Assembly: GCF_003253565.1 (NCBI RefSeq)
Contig: NZ_QKUF01000027.1
Location: forward strand, 1 to 64,000
Reading direction: 5' to 3'
From: Thermosporothrix hazakensis
GTDB lineage: Bacteria; Chloroflexota; Ktedonobacteria; Ktedonobacterales; Ktedonobacteraceae
DNA length: 64,000 nucleotides
Position 1 is the first letter of the stretch. The number at the start of each line of letters is the position of its first letter. The notes under the pieces are model-generated. The model made no database searches. It worked only from the letters and a program-made list of their open reading frames with translations, and was not told the DNA's origin. This document shows, in pieces, positions 26,862 to 35,223 of the stretch. A program made the position numbers and the translations under genes.

Positions 26862-26905
26862 AAAAAAGCGAATGCCGGTGTACGGGGTTTCCTACACCGG
26901 CTTTT
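26862..26905 (+). terminator. Bidirectional terminator between gdhA and recJ
   Basis: 9-bp stem GCCGGTGTA (26874-26882) / TACACCGGC (26893-26901) with TTTT on the + side and, on the minus strand, a six-T run eight nt past the stem. It overlaps the recJ stop codon, serving both convergent genes. Confidence 0.85.
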
Positions 26906-28727
26906 GTGTGTTTTCTGTCTGCTCGCTCGGCTGAATATCGAGAATTTTGATCCAGGTTTCGGTGCGGTTCTCATCCTCGGAGGCCTCCAGGCTGAAGATG
27001 ATATCCACGTGTTTGACCCCCTTGAGCCGCTCAAAAAGGTGCCCACCTCTGGGGACAGTAGCCCAACGTTGCTGACCGTGTTCTTCGGGATGCTCCAGCA
27101 GCACGCTCAGATTGAGGCGCTCAGAGCGTCCGGTAACCCGACTCCGAAGCAGGCGTAGATGCTCCATTTTGAAGACTGGCTCAGGATTACTATTGCCAAA
27201 CGGGCCAAGCCGGCGGATCTGGAGATAGAAATCATAAGTGAGCTGCGAGAGGGTGATCTTCTCAAACACCAGGTCAATGGTGCGGGGCTGTCCGGTAATC
27301 AGCCGTTCCAACTCTGCCTGTTCCTCCTCGTCTTCAGTCTCCTCAACGATCGCTGTGAGCGGCGAGCCGGTCCAGTTCAAGAGATGCTCATACAGCTCGG
27401 GAATGGCGTCGCTGGCAATCGTAAAGCCTGCTGCCTGCGTGTGGCCGCCAAAGCGCACAAATTCGCCGGGGAAGCTGCGCAACGCCTCAATAATGTTATA
27501 GTTCTTCTGGCTGCGCGCTGAGCCCCGGCTGAGTTGGGTTTGCTGATCATGGCTGACAACCAGCACGGGTTTTTGCAGCTCATCGGCTAGCTTTCCGGCA
27601 ACCAGCCCGATAATGCCTTCGTGCCAATCCTGGCCGCTAACCAGAATTACCGGGTGCGCAGGGTGTTTCTGTGCCTCTTCACGCACAAAGCGCATCAGTG
27701 TCTCGGTTTCCTGTTGCCGGCTCAGATTCAGCGCATTGAGTTCGGCTGCGAGTCGGGCGCCTTCTTCTGGATCGTCGGTCGTGAGCAGACGGAACGCAAT
27801 GCCTGCATCTTTCATCCGGCCCGCGGCATTGATACGAGGCGCCAGGCTGAACGCAATATCGCGCTCACGAATTGAACCCAGGCGCAACGTTGTATGCTTG
27901 ATCAGCTCCAGAAGGCCGCATTTTTGAGTCCTATTGAGGCGTTGCAGGCCAAGCTGTACCAGAATATGGTTTTCGCCAAGTAGGGGCGCTATATCAGCGA
28001 TTGTGCCGATTGCAACCAGGTCCAGTAATTCCAACAGCTCTTCTTCTGGTCGCTGATAGACCTGATAGAGCGCCTGAGCCAGCTTGAAGGCAATGCCAAC
28101 CCCACAGAGATAGCGTTCTCCATAGGGACAATCAGGACGCCAGGGATTGACCATTGCGACGGCGGCGGGCAGTTCGGCTGGCGGGTGATGGTGATCCGTG
28201 ATGATGACATCCATAGCGAGCGAGCGAGCATAGGCAACCTGTTCAACATCGGAACTGGCACAATCGGTTGTGACGATGAGGGAGGTTCCGCGGGCCTTCA
28301 ACATATCCAGGGCGGGAAGGTTCAAACCACAACCGTCATGCAGGCGGTCGGGGATATGGAAGCTCAGCGGGGCATCGGGCTGTTTCAGGCGTCGCAGGGC
28401 GCGATAGAGCAGGGCCGAGGAAGTGACACCGTCGGCATCGTAGTCCCCATAAACCGTGATATGCTCCTTGCTTTCCAGTGCCTGCTGTATCCGTGTGACG
28501 GCTTTCCGCATATCGATAAGCTGAAAAGGGTCACGCGTGTCCTTGAAGTGAGCGTTCAAGAAGCGCTGCATCTCTTCAGGAGAGGTAATCCCGCGATTAT
28601 GCAGCAGTTGTGCCTGTACAGGTTGGATTCCGTATCGAGCCGCTTCTTTGAAGAGGTCGCCCGGGAGGCAGGGCATTACCTCCCATGATGGTGATGCTTT
28701 TGTTGATGATCGCTCGTGTGATGCCAC
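26892..28727 (-). CDS. recJ: Single-stranded-DNA-specific exonuclease RecJ
   Basis: RecJ (611 aa), 5'-3' ssDNA exonuclease of recombination and repair. GTG start with AAAGGAAAC before it. DHH-family motifs: DYDADG (95-100), TTDCASS (154-158) and ITDHHHPP (176-183), followed by the DHHA1 and OB-like C-terminal domains (PRINAAGRM, GGHTQAAGF). The third motif reads TTDCASS where TTDCG is common. It lies 17 nt after hemW and probably ends the rpsF transcript. Confidence 0.95.
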   Translation of the reverse strand: MASHERSSTKASPSWEVMPCLPGDLFKEAARYGIQPVQAQLLHNRGITSPEEMQRFLNAHFKDTRDPFQLIDMRKAVTRIQQALESKEHITVYGDYDADGVTSSALLYRALRRLKQPDAPLSFHIPDRLHDGCGLNLPALDMLKARGTSLIVTTDCASSDVEQVAYARSLAMDVIITDHHHPPAELPAAVAMVNPWRPDCPYGERYLCGVGIAFKLAQALYQVYQRPEEELLELLDLVAIGTIADIAPLLGENHILVQLGLQRLNRTQKCGLLELIKHTTLRLGSIRERDIAFSLAPRINAAGRMKDAGIAFRLLTTDDPEEGARLAAELNALNLSRQQETETLMRFVREEAQKHPAHPVILVSGQDWHEGIIGLVAGKLADELQKPVLVVSHDQQTQLSRGSARSQKNYNIIEALRSFPGEFVRFGGHTQAAGFTIASDAIPELYEHLLNWTGSPLTAIVEETEDEEEQAELERLITGQPRTIDLVFEKITLSQLTYDFYLQIRRLGPFGNSNPEPVFKMEHLRLLRSRVTGRSERLNLSVLLEHPEEHGQQRWATVPRGGHLFERLKGVKHVDIIFSLEASEDENRTETWIKILDIQPSEQTENTQKPV

Positions 28728-28744
28728 GTTTCCTTTATCCTTTA

Positions 28745-29953
28745 CTAGTCAGGTAGCAGTCGTAGAAAAACTTCGTTCCCGAGGAGCCTGCCTTTCTTTG
28801 AGAGGCGTAACCAACCATTCTCGTGCTCTAAGAGTCCAGCTTCCTCAACGAGCTGAAGTCGATCGCCAACGAAGCGGGCAAAGGGAAGAGAGAAGCGCTG
28901 CTCAAACGTGGGCAGATGCAGCCCCTGGGCGGTGCGCAATGCCAGAAAAGATGTTTCGGCCATTGCCTGTTCAAGTGAGACGGTTTCGCTCTCAACAATG
29001 GGAAGCGTACGGGCCTTGAGTTGTTTGATATACTCGCGCGGCTCGCGCTCGTTGGAGAAACGCTTGCCATCGAAGAACGAGTAGGCTCCCGCTCCCATCC
29101 CAATATAGGGGAGATTCTGCCAGTAGGTCAGATTATGCTTACTCTGGTGTCCGGGGAGCGCCCAGTTCGAGATCTCATAGTTCTGGTAGCCAGCGACGCG
29201 AAGGTGCTCGTCCGCGTATTCATACATATCTGCGCAGAGGTCCTCGTCTCCGGGCACAATGCGCTTCTCTTCAACCCATTTATAGAACGGGGTGCCTTCC
29301 TCAACGATGAGCGAGTAGAGCGAGAAGTGTTCCGGGTGGAGCTCAAGCGCCTGCTCAAGCGTGTCACGCCAGTGTTGCATGGTCTGACCGGGCAGGCCAA
29401 ACATAAAGTCCAGATTGATCGAGGTGAATCCGGCGGCCCGTGCATAGTGAACGGCCTGCGTGATCTCTTCCGGGGTATGGATACGACCGAGCGTTTTTAA
29501 CAGGTGAGCATCATAACTCTGAGCTCCCATACTCAAGCGGTTGATGCCAGCCCGGCGCAATCCTTCCAGTTGCTCCTGTGTCAGGGTGCCGGGGTTGGCT
29601 TCTAGCGTGATCTCAGCATCCTCGTCGACAGCAAAGGCCGAGCGGCAGGCATCGAGCAGACGAGAGATCTGTTCGACGCTTAACAGGCTCGGGGTGCCAC
29701 CTCCAAAAAAGATAGTACGTGAGCGACGCGGAGAGCCATCGGGTAGGCGCGCCATCTCGCCTGCAAGCTCTATTTCTGTTAACAAGGCGCGAACATAGGG
29801 CTCGCGCATGGGAAGAATACCCGCGTAGGTATTAAAGTCGCAATAGTAGCAGCGGGTATGGCAGAAAGGAATATGGAGATAGAGAGCGGCGGTTTCAAGC
29901 AGCCTCTGGATCTCCGTTTCTGGTTTGGTTGTACCGGTTGCAAACGTGGTCAT
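28745..29953 (-). CDS. hemW: Heme chaperone HemW (coproporphyrinogen III oxidase-like radical SAM)
   Basis: 402 aa from ATG 29953; a GTG at 30004 would add 17 unlike residues. The radical-SAM cluster motif CHTRCYYCDF is at residues 31-40, preceded by ALYLHIPF. FFGGGTPSLL and ANPGTLTQEQ follow as in HemW/HemN. Three cluster cysteines in the HemW-type pattern favour heme-chaperone HemW over genuine HemN; sequence alone cannot exclude oxidase activity. Cytosolic. Confidence 0.9.
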   Translation of the reverse strand: MTTFATGTTKPETEIQRLLETAALYLHIPFCHTRCYYCDFNTYAGILPMREPYVRALLTEIELAGEMARLPDGSPRRSRTIFFGGGTPSLLSVEQISRLLDACRSAFAVDEDAEITLEANPGTLTQEQLEGLRRAGINRLSMGAQSYDAHLLKTLGRIHTPEEITQAVHYARAAGFTSINLDFMFGLPGQTMQHWRDTLEQALELHPEHFSLYSLIVEEGTPFYKWVEEKRIVPGDEDLCADMYEYADEHLRVAGYQNYEISNWALPGHQSKHNLTYWQNLPYIGMGAGAYSFFDGKRFSNEREPREYIKQLKARTLPIVESETVSLEQAMAETSFLALRTAQGLHLPTFEQRFSLPFARFVGDRLQLVEEAGLLEHENGWLRLSKKGRLLGNEVFLRLLPD

Positions 29954-30086
29954 ATCTTTGTGTTTCTCTTTTGATGAAAAGAGAGCGGGGAAGGTCGAGC
30001 ACACAGTGTTTGTACTCGCTGGATTCCCCGCTCATTGCTATGGTGTTTTTGCTGCGTTACGATGATTGGACGGTTGCCCTGCTCTA

Positions 30087-31496
30087 TCATCCACCATAGG
30101 GCGACTGTTGCGTTGGTGGCGAGACTGGCAGATTTGACGGCATATTAGCCGAATCCAGCTTCATCTGATCATCCACCTGCGAGATCTTATCACCCAGGCG
30201 GGCCTTTTCTTTGAGCACCCAGACAGTATAGGCATTATCTTTCACGTTCTTCAGCGTCTTCTCGTCGACGTTGCGTGATTTCTCAATGCCTGTGATTTTG
30301 AGAATACGATAGGTGCCACCGTCGTTAATCACCGGGCTTACCTCGTTCACAGTTCGCTTTGGATCGAAGAGCCAGAGATCTCCGGCTACGCCGACCTTCG
30401 AGACGCGGTCAATCGAGTACTGGCCTGGGATCATCCAACCGAGCTCACCGCCTTTGTCTTTGGTATCGGAATCCTTTGACTGCTCTTTCGCAAGCTTGGC
30501 GAAGTTGGCCCCTTTCTTGAGCTGGTCGAGCACTTTCTTCGCAGCCTCGGGCGTGTCAAGGATGATATGGCTGGCCTGAACCTGATAGGAAGGCGATGTC
30601 ACCTGGTCGGCCTGGTACTTTTTCATGTTATCCTGGCGCACCTTCACAGTGAGCATATTGCGCACATCCTCATTGCTCAGGTGGTTATCCTGAAGGAATT
30701 TGTCATAGGTCAGCGATTTCGGCATTCCCTGTTTGAAGTCATTGAGTGCCTTATCAACCATCTGCGGCGTCGGGTTAATTTGATTGCTCAGAGAGGCGTG
30801 CTGAGGGTCCGCAAGCCACTGGCGAATCAAAATGTCCTCAAGGAGAAGATCGGTACTTTCCGCGCCGACCTGTTGCTGCGTGTAAAGCTGCTTCTGGTTT
30901 GGGATATCGTTTTGTACAATCGCGTTATAGCGCATTTGCAGATCATTCAGCTTTTTCTGTTCGGTATCCTGCTTTGCCTTTTTCTCGTTAAGCTGTTTTT
31001 CCAGGTCGGGCTTTGCGTCGGCAGAGCTGCTTTTCAGCTTGTTTTGCAGGTCCTCAACCTGTTTATTAAGATCGTTGACAACTTTCTGCTGTGGATCGAT
31101 CTGCTTTTTCAGATTATCGCTTTTTGTTTGAAGCGCTTCGATATCATTGGCGCGCAGCTGGGCTTTGACAGCGACCATTTTGCGATAATCGGCCTGTGGA
31201 ACTTTCTCACCGTTTACCGTGACAAGCGGGCTATTGGGGATAACGATATTGATATTGATCCAGAAACCGACAAGAAGAGCGACAATAATGACGGCGAAGA
31301 CGATAACAAGGGACCAAATAGCGCGGCGTTGTAGACTGAGTTTTTCTTTTTGGGAAAGGTGCCCTCCCCAACCAAATATCAGAGGTTTGCCGTCGCGGCG
31401 TGCCTCAACGTGCGCCGTCTGTCGTTGATATTTGCGAATTTTTGCAGAGCGTGTAGGTCGCTTATTGCTGGGGCGACGCGCTGCCTGAGTTTTCAT
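30087..31496 (-). CDS. Membrane-anchored parvulin-type peptidyl-prolyl isomerase
   Basis: 469 aa from ATG 31496 (GGAGG upstream; an earlier start at 31568 is rejected). A basic cytosolic N-terminus is followed by one TM (residues about 60-82), then a Lys/Gln-rich coiled coil (about 115-195), a SurA/PrsA-like helical part and a PpiC domain (about 310-400: QASHIILDTPEAAKKVLDQL, GGELGWMIPG). It likely folds secreted proteins outside the membrane. Unlike PrsA it has no lipobox. Its position after rpsR within the rpsF block is unusual. Confidence 0.88.
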   Translation of the reverse strand: MKTQAARRPSNKRPTRSAKIRKYQRQTAHVEARRDGKPLIFGWGGHLSQKEKLSLQRRAIWSLVIVFAVIIVALLVGFWININIVIPNSPLVTVNGEKVPQADYRKMVAVKAQLRANDIEALQTKSDNLKKQIDPQQKVVNDLNKQVEDLQNKLKSSSADAKPDLEKQLNEKKAKQDTEQKKLNDLQMRYNAIVQNDIPNQKQLYTQQQVGAESTDLLLEDILIRQWLADPQHASLSNQINPTPQMVDKALNDFKQGMPKSLTYDKFLQDNHLSNEDVRNMLTVKVRQDNMKKYQADQVTSPSYQVQASHIILDTPEAAKKVLDQLKKGANFAKLAKEQSKDSDTKDKGGELGWMIPGQYSIDRVSKVGVAGDLWLFDPKRTVNEVSPVINDGGTYRILKITGIEKSRNVDEKTLKNVKDNAYTVWVLKEKARLGDKISQVDDQMKLDSANMPSNLPVSPPTQQSPYGG

Positions 31497-31602
31497 TGAA
31501 ACCTCCAGTAAGGATATCCCTGGCCGAAGCCGCGTCAGGAGGAACACAAGACGGTGAGACAAGAGCACCGGGGTGGTGTCTCTTGCCTCCTCTTATCCGT
31601 CA

Positions 31603-31920
31603 CTACATCCCACGCATATGTTCTGCTGTGTAGGGGAGCAGGGCCATATAGCGGGCCTGCTTGATTGCTGTGCTCAAGCCGCGCTGGTGTTTGGCGCAGG
31701 TACCAGTTTTGCGGCGAGGTTCGATCTTGCCACGATCGGAGATGAACCGTTTCATGAAGCGGTTGACATCCTTATAGTCAATCTCGCGAATATGCTCGTG
31801 GCAGAACTGACATACCTTACGGCGTGAACCGCGCTCACCGCGCTCCCGACGCGGACGAGGCGACGGTGTTGCCGGAGCGCTTGTGGTTGTAGCTGATGCT
31901 GTATCCGTACGTTTTTGCAC
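31603..31920 (-). CDS. rpsR: Small ribosomal subunit protein bS18, zinc-type
   Basis: S18 (105 aa). GTG start with AAGGAG 7 nt upstream. The core ([20 protein letters not shown]) is normal, and likely zinc ligands are CQFC plus CAKH. About 30 extra N-terminal residues are Ser/Thr/Ala/Pro-rich, then Arg-rich ([13 protein letters not shown]). It lies 18 nt after ssb, the classic rpsF-ssb-rpsR order. Confidence 0.95.
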   Translation of the reverse strand: MQKRTDTASATTTSAPATPSPRPRRERGERGSRRKVCQFCHEHIREIDYKDVNRFMKRFISDRGKIEPRRKTGTCAKHQRGLSTAIKQARYMALLPYTAEHMRGM

Positions 31921-31938
31921 GAACTTTCTCCTTCATAA

Positions 31939-32340
31939 TCAGAAGGGATGCGCGTCCAGATCTCCCAGGTCGTTGCTCATATCGAGGAAGGAGTCAGCGT
32001 CATTACTGGCAGCGGGCTGCTGGTTTTTCGGCGTCAGCATTTCCATATCGGTTGCGGTCACATCAACCGCTGTGCGCTCGACATTGTTACTGTCGGTGTA
32101 GCGGCGGATATTGACCCGACCTTCAATGTAGACTTTGGACCCTTTGTGCAGAAAGCGCGAGCAGGTCTCGGCCAGCTGCCGCCAGGCCACGATATTGAAC
32201 CAATCTGTTTCACGCTCACCGCTTGCAGACTTTGTTCTTTTGCTTACTGCCAGTGAAAACTTGACCATTGCTGTCCCATCGGGCAGATAGGACAATTCGG
32301 GATCGCGTCCCAGGTTCCCGATCAATATAATCTTGTTCAT
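31939..32340 (-). CDS. ssb: Single-stranded DNA-binding protein
   Basis: SSB (133 aa) with an OB-fold: MNKIILIGNLGRDPELSYLP, WFNIVAWRQLAETC, KVYIEGRVNIRRYTD. The linker is short, and the C-terminal tip reads DLDAHPF in place of the common DDDIPF, keeping the Pro-Phe end that docks partner proteins such as RecJ, which is encoded in the same block. Confidence 0.95.
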   Translation of the reverse strand: MNKIILIGNLGRDPELSYLPDGTAMVKFSLAVSKRTKSASGERETDWFNIVAWRQLAETCSRFLHKGSKVYIEGRVNIRRYTDSNNVERTAVDVTATDMEMLTPKNQQPAASNDADSFLDMSNDLGDLDAHPF

Positions 32341-32425
32341 GTCTCAGCTAAATCCTTTCGACTGCTTCCAGCCCGACTCTTCTTGCAGGAGAACGAACGA
32401 ACTATCCCGGACGACTTGACTGATA

Positions 32426-32938
32426 CTAGGCCTGAACGGACTCACCTTCGGAGCTGGCCGGTGTGGAAGACTCTTCCTCTGTAGCCTGAGGGGCCTCTTC
32501 AGCAGGTGCTTCCTGAGCGGGTGCTTCGGTTGCCTCTGTCTGCTCGGCCTGTTCTGCTTTCGCTGCTTCTGCGGCGGCGGCAGCCTCGGCTGCACGTGCT
32601 TCGCGGGCCTCGCGCTCGGCTCGCTCTGCGCGCTCCTTCTGGACAGCCTTCGGATCGCGTTTCTTGACCATGTACCGGAGAATAGTTTCCGTGACCTTCA
32701 TTGTGTACTCAAGTTCGCTCACGGACTCAGGGGTCAGGATCATGTCAATAAAGATGTAATATCCGTCGCGGTGGCGCTCGATGGGGTATGCCAGACGCCG
32801 GCGTCCCCACTGATTTACCTTTACAATCTGGCCGCCATGATTAGCGACGATCTGTTCGATACGCTCTAAAAGGGCGCGTATCTGATCTTCGTTGGCTTCG
32901 GGATTGAGAATGAACCCGAGTTCATAATCTCTACGCAC
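32426..32938 (-). CDS. rpsF: Small ribosomal subunit protein bS6, with acidic tail
   Basis: S6 (170 aa). GTG 32938 is chosen because GGAGG lies 8 nt upstream and the product begins (M)RRDYELGFILNPE; the longer in-frame extension to 33025 is rejected. The core (WGRRRLAYPIERHRDGYY) is normal. From about residue 98 on, a Glu/Ala-rich helix and a Pro/Glu/Ala tail (ERAEREAREARAAEAA, APAQEAPAEEA) nearly double the usual 95-100 aa length. Confidence 0.95.
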   Translation of the reverse strand: MRRDYELGFILNPEANEDQIRALLERIEQIVANHGGQIVKVNQWGRRRLAYPIERHRDGYYIFIDMILTPESVSELEYTMKVTETILRYMVKKRDPKAVQKERAERAEREAREARAAEAAAAAEAAKAEQAEQTEATEAPAQEAPAEEAPQATEEESSTPASSEGESVQA

Positions 32939-33262
32939 GAAGTCAACCTCCTTCCTTTGGGTTTGCTTCTGGTCTGACACGCGGTGTCGCCAGAGCAGGT
33001 GGAGCATCAACCATTGTTGACGCATAACAGATGCCGCACGTTTCCCCTTTCTCCCAGTGACACACGACTGCTTACCAGCTTTTCTGCTGTTGCGGAGGCT
33101 GGCACCGACGTTGTCTGGAGAAATAAAGGCGGTTTAGCGGCTCACTACTGTATTTTTCCCCACTACGGGCGTGGGATGAAATGCCTGTTCCTCTGTCATC
33201 ATATGATGATACAGAATGCTTTATGATGAAACACATCACGAGCGGGCATTTAATACCACGCT
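32939..33262 (-). other. Long rpsF 5' leader
   Basis: About 320 nt transcribed before rpsF from the promoter at 33263-33291. It contains a perfect 14-bp palindrome TCATCAT/ATGATGA (33196-33209) early in the leader and a CCAGC/GCTGG stem around 33078-33110. S6:S18 autoregulatory leaders are known in this position in many bacteria, but the conserved motif could not be assigned by eye. No ORF with coding character was found. Confidence 0.4.
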
Positions 33263-33291
33263 ATTATAGCATTGTTCGCTATACCTGACAA
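33263..33291 (-). promoter_or_regulatory. Promoter of the rpsF-ssb-rpsR block
   Basis: On the minus strand: TTGTCA (33286-33291), 17-bp spacer, TATAAT (33263-33268) with an extended -10 TGC. A strong match, about 320 nt upstream of rpsF. Confidence 0.8.
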
Positions 33292-33411
33292 TAGAGTCGA
33301 GCAAAACCACGAATTTCGTTCGAGCGTTAGTTCTCCTTCTCATCGCTCTATTCTTTTCATACTCCGCAAAAGTGGCAAAGCGGAAAGAACCAGGACATTT
33401 GAGGCCAGCAG

Positions 33412-33441
33412 TTGCGACTGTCAATGCTCTTATGTTATAAT
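33412..33441 (+). promoter_or_regulatory. Promoter of rpmI-rplT
   Basis: TTGCGA (33412-33417), 18-bp spacer, TATAAT (33436-33441) preceded by TGT (extended -10). The leader to rpmI is about 190 nt and holds CGTCAG/CTGACG complementarity around 33540-33580, possibly part of an L20-type control element. Confidence 0.7.
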
Positions 33442-33635
33442 GCGTTGCGCAAGCGGGGGCATTCTTGAAAAAGGCTTCTCTGCGCCTTTGATGGAACAAC
33501 GTTTGAAGGGTTTTGACTTGTTTGAACTCCTCTCAAGAAGTCGTCAGGCATCTTCCCGAATGGAACTGGTATAGTCTGACGTTGTCTCTGAGGGGGCGCA
33601 TTCCCCGCGGATCAGTAATAAGGAAGAAGAGAGAA

Positions 33636-33839
33636 ATGAAGCAGAAACTGAAAACACACAAGGCAATGGCAAAGCGGGTTTACCGAACCGGCTCTGGCAA
33701 GTTCCTGCGCCGTAAGGGCAATATCAGCCACCTGCGCCGCAGAAAATCGGCAGCCGCAATTCGCGGTTCTGACAAGAAGTTCCAGCTTGCAACGGGCGAT
33801 ACACGCCGTCTCAAGCGTCTGCTTCCTTACGCCTTTTAG
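33636..33839 (+). CDS. rpmI: Large ribosomal subunit protein bL35
   Basis: L35 (67 aa). ATG 33636 gives MKQKLKTHKAMAKRVYRTGS; the longer in-frame start at 33513 is rejected. GNISHLRRRKSAAAIRG and RLKRLLPYAF fit the family. The usual upstream partner infC is absent; instead a promoter and leader precede rpmI directly. Confidence 0.95.
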   Translation: MKQKLKTHKAMAKRVYRTGSGKFLRRKGNISHLRRRKSAAAIRGSDKKFQLATGDTRRLKRLLPYAF

Positions 33840-33875
33840 GCTTTAGCGAGAAGAACGGAGGATTCATAAAGAACT

Positions 33876-34232
33876 ATGCCAAGAGTTAAGCGTGGTGTAA
33901 CCGCTCACAAGAAGCATAAAAAGTTTTTGCGCATGTCAGAGGGTCAGCGCGGAACACGTCGCCGTTTGTTCCGTCCTGCACATGAAACCCTGATGCGCTC
34001 GATGGCGTACATGTATCGCGACCGCCGTAACCGCAAGCGCGACATGCGCCGCCTCTGGATCACACGTATCAATGCGGCAGCCCGCATGCACGGCATCTCT
34101 TACAGCGTTCTGATGCATGCCATCCATGTTGCAAATATTGATGTGGATCGCAAGATTCTGGCTGAGATGGCTGTCAACGATCAGGCTGCTTTCAGCTCGC
34201 TCGTTGAAAAGGCAATGGCAGCCGTGAAGTAG
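33876..34232 (+). CDS. rplT: Large ribosomal subunit protein bL20
   Basis: L20 (118 aa), 23S assembly protein and known autoregulator of rpmI-rplT in several bacteria. PRVKRGVTAHKKHKKFL, YMYRDRRNRKRDMRRLWITRINAA and SYSVLMHAIHVANIDVDRKIL are classical. Length is normal. Confidence 0.97.
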   Translation: MPRVKRGVTAHKKHKKFLRMSEGQRGTRRRLFRPAHETLMRSMAYMYRDRRNRKRDMRRLWITRINAAARMHGISYSVLMHAIHVANIDVDRKILAEMAVNDQAAFSSLVEKAMAAVK

Positions 34233-34319
34233 CAGGTTGGACGTTGCACGTTATTCTGCAATAAGCATTTTTCAATCGAGGGTGCGCCGGATCATTGATT
34301 CCGGCGCATTATTTGTTCT

Positions 34320-35162
34320 ATGACGTTTCTTTCCAGTCCATCGAATCCACGTATCACCCGACTCCAGAGCCTGCATACAACGCGTGGACGCAAGAAGACC
34401 GGTCTGTTCCTGATGGAAGGGCCACACCTGTTGGCTGCCCTGCTGGATGCGCAGTTGCTCCCGCAAGAGGTCTACTACCATCCCGCTTTACTTGAGCGAA
34501 CCCCTGAAGGGCGGGACCTCTTGCAACGTATCCTGCGGCTGCTCCCGCAACAGCGCTTGTTTGAGGTCAGTGAGCGCGTGATTGAAGCGATTGGCGAGAC
34601 CCAGACCTCTCAAGGTGTTGTCTGTGTGCTGGCAATGGCGGACTTTGCGCCGGAGCCCGTTCGGGCGCGACGGGCGGGGGGTAAGCGTCCCGCCCTGTTG
34701 ATTCTGGATAATCTGGCGGACCCGGGCAATATGGGGACAATTCTGCGTACAGCTCTGGCGGCTGATGTCGAGACGGTCCTGCTAACGCCTGAGTGCGTGG
34801 ATTATTTCAATCCAAAGGTTGTGCGGGCGGCTGCTGGCGCTCATCTCCTGCTGCCAGTGCAGCACAATATGAGTTGGGATGCAATCACCGAAGCGGTGCA
34901 GCAGCATTGTGGGGGGCGTGTGCTTCTGGCAGAGGCTGGGAGCGCGCAGATGTATTATGATCTGGATCTGGCGCAACCATTTGCGTTGGTGATCGGCAAC
35001 GAGGCCCACGGCCCTTCTGCCGAGGCACGCCAGCGGGCAACAGAGTCCATTTCGATTCCCCTTGCTTCTGGAGTGGAGTCGCTGAACGCGGCAATGGCAA
35101 CAGGGATTATTCTGTATGAGGCGGTGCGTCAGCGCAGGCAGGGACGCGCCTTCCCAATCTAA
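34320..35162 (+). CDS. SpoU/TrmH-family RNA 2'-O-methyltransferase
   Basis: 280 aa, SAM-dependent ribose methylation of rRNA or tRNA (TsnR/RlmB-like). The N-terminal RNA-binding part begins SSPSNPRITRLQSLHTTRGRKKTGLFLMEGPH. The SPOUT knot motifs are LDNLADPGNMGTILRTALAA, FALVIGNEAHG and IPLASGVESLNAAMATGIIL. It follows rplT after 87 nt, a common neighbourhood in Gram-positive-like genomes. The exact nucleotide target cannot be read from sequence. Confidence 0.9.
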   Translation: MTFLSSPSNPRITRLQSLHTTRGRKKTGLFLMEGPHLLAALLDAQLLPQEVYYHPALLERTPEGRDLLQRILRLLPQQRLFEVSERVIEAIGETQTSQGVVCVLAMADFAPEPVRARRAGGKRPALLILDNLADPGNMGTILRTALAADVETVLLTPECVDYFNPKVVRAAAGAHLLLPVQHNMSWDAITEAVQQHCGGRVLLAEAGSAQMYYDLDLAQPFALVIGNEAHGPSAEARQRATESISIPLASGVESLNAAMATGIILYEAVRQRRQGRAFPI

Positions 35163-35174
35163 AACGCAAGCTGA

Positions 35175-35220
35175 CAAAAAAGAGGCCTCTCATCAAAACG
35201 TGAGAGGCCTTTTGCTTTTT
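35175..35220 (+). terminator. Bidirectional terminator between rRNA methyltransferase and chemoreceptor genes
   Basis: 9-bp stem GGCCTCTCA (35184-35192) / TGAGAGGCC (35201-35209) with TTTTGCTTTTT on the + side and a six-T run on the minus side (A 35176-35181). Serves both convergent genes. Confidence 0.9.
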
Positions 35221-35223
35221 GAT

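Noticed and set aside
30567-31334. 255-aa plus-strand ORF inside the parvulin gene
   Set aside because: Leu/Phe/Ile-rich product is the antisense of a Lys/Gln-rich coiled coil, a known artefact; parvulin features are solid on the minus strand.
32939-33262. Cobalamin riboswitch in the rpsF leader (minus strand has CCGCAAC and CACTGGG)
   Set aside because: Fragments resemble the cobalamin core, but the paired P3 arms and B12-box order do not fit, and rpsF is not a usual target.
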